Source: Cylindrotheca closterium (lineage: Eukaryota > Bacillariophyta > Bacillariophyceae > Bacillariales > Bacillariaceae). From it: a stretch of 10,720 nucleotides of DNA. The stretch lies in contig CAKOGP040001213.1 of assembly GCA_933822405.4 (NCBI GenBank), positions 20,187 through 30,906 on the forward strand, read 5' to 3'. Shown here piece after piece: positions 7,696 to 10,720 of the stretch. Position 1 is the first letter of the stretch, and the number at the start of each line of letters is the position of its first letter. Position numbers and translations under genes: made by a program. The notes under the pieces are model-generated. The model did not search any database. It worked only from the letters and a program-made list of their open reading frames with translations, and was not told the origin of the DNA.

Positions 7696-8264
7696 TGTGC
7701 CAACTGAACGCCCAATAAATTTGGGATTTTGTGCAATAATAAGGATTTGTTGTCTATCAGATTATCCTGTGAGTCGTATAATACCGAAACTTCATGGCCG
7801 AAATACCCTAAGCATACTGTTGTTTGTGACTTGTGGGACAACTGGATAGCTGAAACGTTTGGCGAAGAAGGGGAAGAAAGTCAGACAGATCAGAGCGTCC
7901 AAGACCTTTGTCATGGGATGGTGTACGAAGATATACCGGTATGTATTGATGACTGCGTTTATATTGTTGATGATGCTCGTTTTTATTTTTTGTGAAATGT
8001 CTGAAGTCAGAGAGGGATACCACCCCTTTTCTAACTATTCCCTCTCCCTCAAATGTCTTCCACGTGTAGGCCCGGGAGATGATGCCGACGGATGATATAT
8101 CAATGCCTGAAATCGAATCATCCTTTTATCATCGCAGGTTCAAAATCTCAAAGCACTATCCTGTCATTGCATCATATCTGATATTATAATATACCCACAG
8201 TGCTATGAGCTCCAAGCAACATCATAGATCAGAACTGTTAATATCAAACAAGAAATCACATATC
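7696..8264. other. divergent intergenic region
   Basis: This is 569 bases between the starts of the minus-strand fucosyltransferase-like gene and the plus-strand HAD gene, so it should contain both promoters. A CCAAT pentamer lies at about 7709 on the plus strand. A small plus-strand frame from ATG 7913 to 8095 encodes about 60 residues with one hydrophobic stretch ('YVLMTAFILLMMLVFIFC'), but nothing else supports it as a gene. I see no RNA gene or repeat. Confidence 0.35.
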
Positions 8265-9018
8265 ATGAATGAGGGAGAGAAATCTCAGCAAAGTCATTCT
8301 CCGATTATCTTCTTGGATATTGATGGGGTAGGTAGGTTTTTTGTTTTTGTATTGCTCATGGACGATTGAAAATGACGACCGCATCCTTTCTCTGTCCATT
8401 CGATTCTTCGGAAGCTCATCTCACATTATATCTACCTCTGCATTGTTAATATCATTGCATCTGATCTTTGCTGCGCCCTTATCGTCGCACTCCCGATTGC
8501 AGGTTTTGAATCGAACCAAACATGCAACACATATCCGGCTCGATGATGATTTGTTGGAACGTTTTCGACGTCTTGTCGAGACGACTGGGGCAAATATTGT
8601 ACTAAGCACCTACTGGAGGCATTTTCGAGACTACATTTCCTACATTCTAAGCAACTATGGAATTCCTGAAGAAAAGATTCTTGGATCGACACCCGGATTC
8701 AATCGCAGCATGAAAGGTCGAAAGGCGAGCGACGATCAAGAATACTCTAGTCGTGCCCAAGAGATTCGAGCTTGGTTACAGGAATACTTCCAACTTGAGA
8801 TGGGGATCCACAATTCGGCTAATAGTGGTGGCGGTCATTATGACAAAATAAGTGAGGAACACGGCATTCGATTTGTGATTTTGGACGATCGTCCAACAGC
8901 TGCCGACGACTCCGAGTTCCTGCAGAAAAGGTTCATTCACTGTGACACTACACAGGGTATAACGGAAGAAGAGGTAGACCGAGCGATACGAATACTTCTA
9001 CACGATGATGGCTCATAG
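8265..9018 (+). CDS. small HAD-superfamily hydrolase (RNA-repair 'Swiss Army Knife' HAD type), two exons
   Basis: Exons at 8265-8327 and 8503-9018 join in phase 0 to give 192 residues. Exon 1 starts at ATG 8265 and ends with 'SPIIFLDIDG'; exon 2 opens 'VLNRTKH'. This restores HAD motif I 'FLDIDGVLN' (nucleophile Asp18, acid/base Asp20). Further motifs are 'IVLSTYWR' (motif II Ser/Thr at 56-57, the 'SxxWR' form), 'GSTPGF', 'SRAQEIRAWLQEY' (105-117), and 'FVILDDRP' with the metal-binding Asp pair at 149-150, then 'IHCDTTQGIT'. The set S-x-x-W-R, R-x-x-E-I-x-x-W-L and I-L-D-D matches what I know as the HAD domain linked to RNA-repair proteins (HAD_SAK_2). Here it stands alone. Members are expected to hydrolyse phosphate esters with Mg2+; the substrate is unknown. 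The N-terminus is short and shows no targeting peptide. Without the intron the frame before 8503 lacks motif I, so the spliced model is strongly preferred. The gene appears intact and ends in TAG. Confidence 0.8.
8328..8502 (+). other. GT-AG spliceosomal intron of the HAD gene
   Basis: A 175-base intron with donor GTAGGT at 8328 and acceptor CCGATTGCAG ending at 8502, preceded by a pyrimidine-rich region. The donor motif is duplicated (GTAGGT at 8328 and again at 8332), but only the first keeps the frame and rebuilds the 'DIDGVLN' motif. Splicing here is required for the catalytic site, as Gly21 and Val22 are encoded on opposite sides. Confidence 0.85.
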
Positions 9019-9442
9019 TCCATATCGTGGTGCGAGCAGAATAGCGATGGCATGCGATTCCTCGCCAGTTGGCGTCGGCCAAGGATTAACGAATGATCAT
9101 ACGCTGGTGACGGCTTCCGATGGTGTCCACCATTAACTTGGGGCACATGGTTGGAATGCTGACGCCTTTGAACGAACCTGACCCTTTTCAAGCCAGCTGA
9201 TGGCGTTGGTGCATGTCACTTCATCCATTTCTGGAAACCGGAAACCGTAATTCCTGATGACCATGATATATAGCAACCTAGCGACGACGAGTTTTGACGA
9301 ACAAGCACCGAGCCTCAATCAATCATACTTTGACAATTTTAATTAGCTGGTAGAATAGGCATTGTATAGTACTGTGTTTTATAATGTGTAAGCACCACTT
9401 GCGTGCATCAATATTTACACTTTTTCTATATTCTACATTGAC
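9019..9442. other. intergenic, no gene recognised
   Basis: This is the stretch after the HAD stop codon. Minus-strand open frames exist (for instance up to 9318) but begin with TTG, not ATG, and contain no familiar motif. The part from about 9330 to 9442 is AT-rich and could contain the 3' end of the HAD transcript; no AATAAA was seen. Confidence 0.35.
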
Positions 9443-9578
9443 ATAAAAAGTTTGAAGTAGCAAACCGTATGACAATGATGATGAAGCTTTTGCGTCCATG
9501 CCATTATGCAGGCGCCATCGCCTTCAAAAGCTGAATAAAGGCATGATCGAAGAACACGGCCGACTTCGGATTGCTTCA
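9443..9578. repeat. 136-bp direct repeat, copy 1
   Basis: This segment recurs at 9700-9835, exactly 257 bases later, with one mismatch in 136 (A at 9456, T at 9713). It starts with ATAAAAAGTTTG and ends TTCGGATTGCTTCA. Inside it AGCTTTTG (9485-9492) pairs with CAAAAGCT (9525-9532), and within that loop AGGCG (9510-9514) pairs with CGCCT (9519-9523), giving a nested hairpin. The left end resembles a TATA box. No long protein frame with an ATG fits it. Confidence 0.95.
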
Positions 9579-9699
9579 GGTGGAAGGTGCACGGCAGTAC
9601 CTATATACAGGTATTTCGTTAGTCGTTTGTTTTGCGATGGATTTTAGTCGCAGTAGTCGATCATGCAACCGTTTCGTTCGAATCGACCGAAGATGATAT
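9579..9699. other. 121-bp spacer between the direct repeats
   Basis: Unique sequence between the two repeat copies. It may be the second half of a 257-bp tandem unit whose second copy was cut short after the repeat, because the sequence after 9835 does not resemble the spacer start (GGTGGAAGG versus TTAAGAAAT). I see no gene in it. Confidence 0.5.
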
Positions 9700-9835
9700 A
9701 TAAAAAGTTTGATGTAGCAAACCGTATGACAATGATGATGAAGCTTTTGCGTCCATGCCATTATGCAGGCGCCATCGCCTTCAAAAGCTGAATAAAGGCA
9801 TGATCGAAGAACACGGCCGACTTCGGATTGCTTCA
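9700..9835. repeat. 136-bp direct repeat, copy 2
   Basis: Second copy of the 9443-9578 repeat with a single substitution. It retains both inverted-repeat stems. Its left flank extends the A/T start to GATATATAAAAAG, a better TATA-like match than in copy 1. The near identity means a recent duplication, recent gene conversion or selection. Confidence 0.95.
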
Positions 9836-10045
9836 TTAAGAAATTCCAGCAGGCGAAATGAAAGTCGTTTCTTTTAGCGACCGTGAGCGTGTTTCCACGA
9901 TGAAAACGATTTCAACCCGTTTCTTTCCAAGACCGTGCTGCAATCTTGAATTCACTCAGAAATGCTCATAAAAACAAAGCATCAAGCTTTTGTGTGTGAT
10001 ATCGAACTTATTCCTTACCAGCAAACAAACAACTTTATCGCAACG
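9836..10045 (+). promoter_or_regulatory. putative promoter and leader of the secreted repeat protein gene
   Basis: No gene is seen here. A CATAAAAAC motif at 9967-9975 could serve as a TATA element about 78 bases before the ATG at 10046. It is followed by an A/C-rich leader (AGCAAACAAACAAC around 10020-10033) and the context CAACG before ATG, which resembles typical plus-strand 5' leaders. Assignment rests on motif and position only. Confidence 0.3.
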
Positions 10046-10720
10046 ATGTTCTCCTTCATCTTCATGAACAACAACATCATCAACACCATCATCAACACCA
10101 TCACCATGCCACTTGCGTTGACTCTGATTGTCATGCTCGTCGCCGCCATGCCTGTCATTGCTCAGCAGCTCATCAGTCGAGTTGCAGTTGCACCAGCAGT
10201 CCACAGTGTCATCGCCACCCAAACCACCACCATTGTTGCAGGCGTCCGAGCCATCTTCGGATCCATTTCCATTGCTGCAGTCGGTCGAACCGTTTCCGAT
10301 GCTATTGGAGGGATCACCAACATAATCAAGAGCTTTATTGGCAACGCCACCGTTCTCAACAGCCAAATCTTTGCTCTTCCAACCAGCGAAACCTATCTAC
10401 AGCTCATTGTCCGAGCTCCACGCGATCTGGTCCTTATGGCCACACGAGCCATCATTGTCAGAGCCACACGAGCCATCGTCGTGAGAGCAACACGATCCTT
10501 GGTACTCTTTGCTGCACGAGAATTGGTGCTCAGAGTTTCTACCTGTACCGACCTGGTCATTCTTGGCTCAAGCGACTTGGTTCCCTTTGGTCCGCAAGAC
10601 TTGATCATCAAAGTTTGTGCAGAAGCCTTGGCCCATTGCATCACACCTGTCTTTGCATTTGTGGGCCAAGAAGTCCTCAATCTTCCCATGAACCAAACCT
10701 TCAGCTCTGAGGGAAACATG
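10046..10720 (+). CDS. predicted secreted protein with tandem eight-residue repeats (partial, 3' end outside window)
   Basis: From ATG 10046 the plus frame is open for all 225 codons to the window edge, so the protein is incomplete. After an Asn/Ile-rich start, residues about 21-39 ('MPLALTLIVMLVAAMPVIA') form a signal-peptide-like core followed by 'QQL', a plausible cleavage site, so export or membrane entry is likely. From codon 116 (10391) the protein is built of eight-residue units such as 'APRDLVLM', 'ATRAIIVR', 'ATRAIVVR', 'ATRSLVLF', 'AARELVLR'. After two extra residues come looser units such as 'TCTDLVIL', 'GSSDLVPF' and 'GPQDLIIK'. Among units the differences on this strand are mostly synonymous or conservative (Ala as GCT/GCC/GCA; Val/Ile; Leu/Ile), while the opposite strand would swap Gly, Ser and Cys or Asp, Tyr and His. 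That favours plus-strand coding. The opposite frame, Cys/Asp/Gly-rich, is broken by TGA and TAG. No family recognised; a repetitive beta-rich extracellular protein is an inference. Confidence 0.5.
   Translation, partial: MFSFIFMNNNIINTIINTITMPLALTLIVMLVAAMPVIAQQLISRVAVAPAVHSVIATQTTTIVAGVRAIFGSISIAAVGRTVSDAIGGITNIIKSFIGNATVLNSQIFALPTSETYLQLIVRAPRDLVLMATRAIIVRATRAIVVRATRSLVLFAARELVLRVSTCTDLVILGSSDLVPFGPQDLIIKVCAEALAHCITPVFAFVGQEVLNLPMNQTFSSEGNM
10391..10534 (+). repeat. 24-bp tandem repeats (six units)
   Basis: Units begin at 10391, 10415, 10439, 10463, 10487 and 10511. The middle two (10439 and 10463) are nearly identical, sharing GCCACACGAGCCATC. The others keep the codon pattern Ala-x-Arg-x-Leu/Ile-Val-Leu/Val-x with third-base changes; the first unit is the most diverged. 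After a 6-base offset (10535-10540) the eight-codon rhythm continues more weakly to the window end. Confidence 0.75.

Noticed and set aside
7913..8095. Small plus-strand frame with one hydrophobic segment
   Set aside because: It is a chance-length frame in the divergent promoter region with no supporting motif. It is mentioned in the spacer entry but not called a gene.
9475..9534. C/D-box snoRNA inside the direct repeat
   Set aside because: C-like and D-like boxes are present, but I could not find a terminal stem flanking them or internal C'/D' boxes, so it is kept only as a possibility in the repeat finding.
9576..9836. Minus-strand 86-codon frame across the spacer and repeat copy 2
   Set aside because: It only partly overlaps the repeat unit, has no ATG context or known motif, and the corresponding frame is not maintained around copy 1.
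10393..10719. Minus-strand 108-codon Arg/Thr/Met-rich frame
   Set aside because: It is the shifted antisense of the 24-bp repeats; unit-to-unit changes are not conservative in it and it has no signal or domain.

Overview
The window looks like nuclear DNA of a diatom, probably a pennate one. The main reason is the gene at 3702-5483. It has BspA-type (LRR_5) leucine-rich repeats followed by a C-terminal module ('RFDxLPIHKLCY', then an ankyrin-like 'DSFGMTPLHIL', then 'RIRCGAExxIPxVxxFL') that I know from large families in diatom genomes. Other support is a spliceosomal GT-AG intron, long non-coding spacers, no ribosome-binding sites or operons, and fusion and repeat proteins typical of protists. 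I saw no prokaryotic, phage, CRISPR, rRNA or tRNA feature. Family names rest on remembered motifs, because no search could be run.

Layout. (1) 435-2231, minus strand: one continuous reading frame joins the N-terminal piece of a phytanoyl-CoA dioxygenase-like protein to an acidic helical-repeat plus arginine/serine-rich (RS) protein. The frame is broken only by TGA codons. (2) 2232-3701: spacer with one weak exon candidate. (3) 3702-5483, plus: the intact LRR protein. (4) 5484-6449: short minus-strand remnants, one of which (6104-6421) resembles the C-terminal end of a surface-polysaccharide-type enzyme. (5) 6450-7695, minus: a type II membrane fucosyltransferase-like gene with the 'HIRRGD' motif, broken by one frameshift beside a CAG repeat and one in-frame TGA. 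(6) 8265-9018, plus: a small HAD-fold phosphatase/hydrolase of two exons; the 175-bp intron lies just after the catalytic DxDG motif. (7) 9443-9835: two nearly identical 136-bp direct repeats, 257 bp apart, each with nested inverted repeats. (8) 10046-10720, plus: the 5' part of a predicted secreted protein built from tandem eight-residue repeats, running off the window.

The genes do not form an obvious pathway. The fucosyltransferase-like gene and the neighbouring 6104-6421 fragment may both be relics of cell-surface glycan functions. The most striking overall pattern is that every internal stop in the otherwise in-frame coding regions is TGA, while the four resolvable gene ends are TAG. CGA-to-TGA decay is the simplest explanation.
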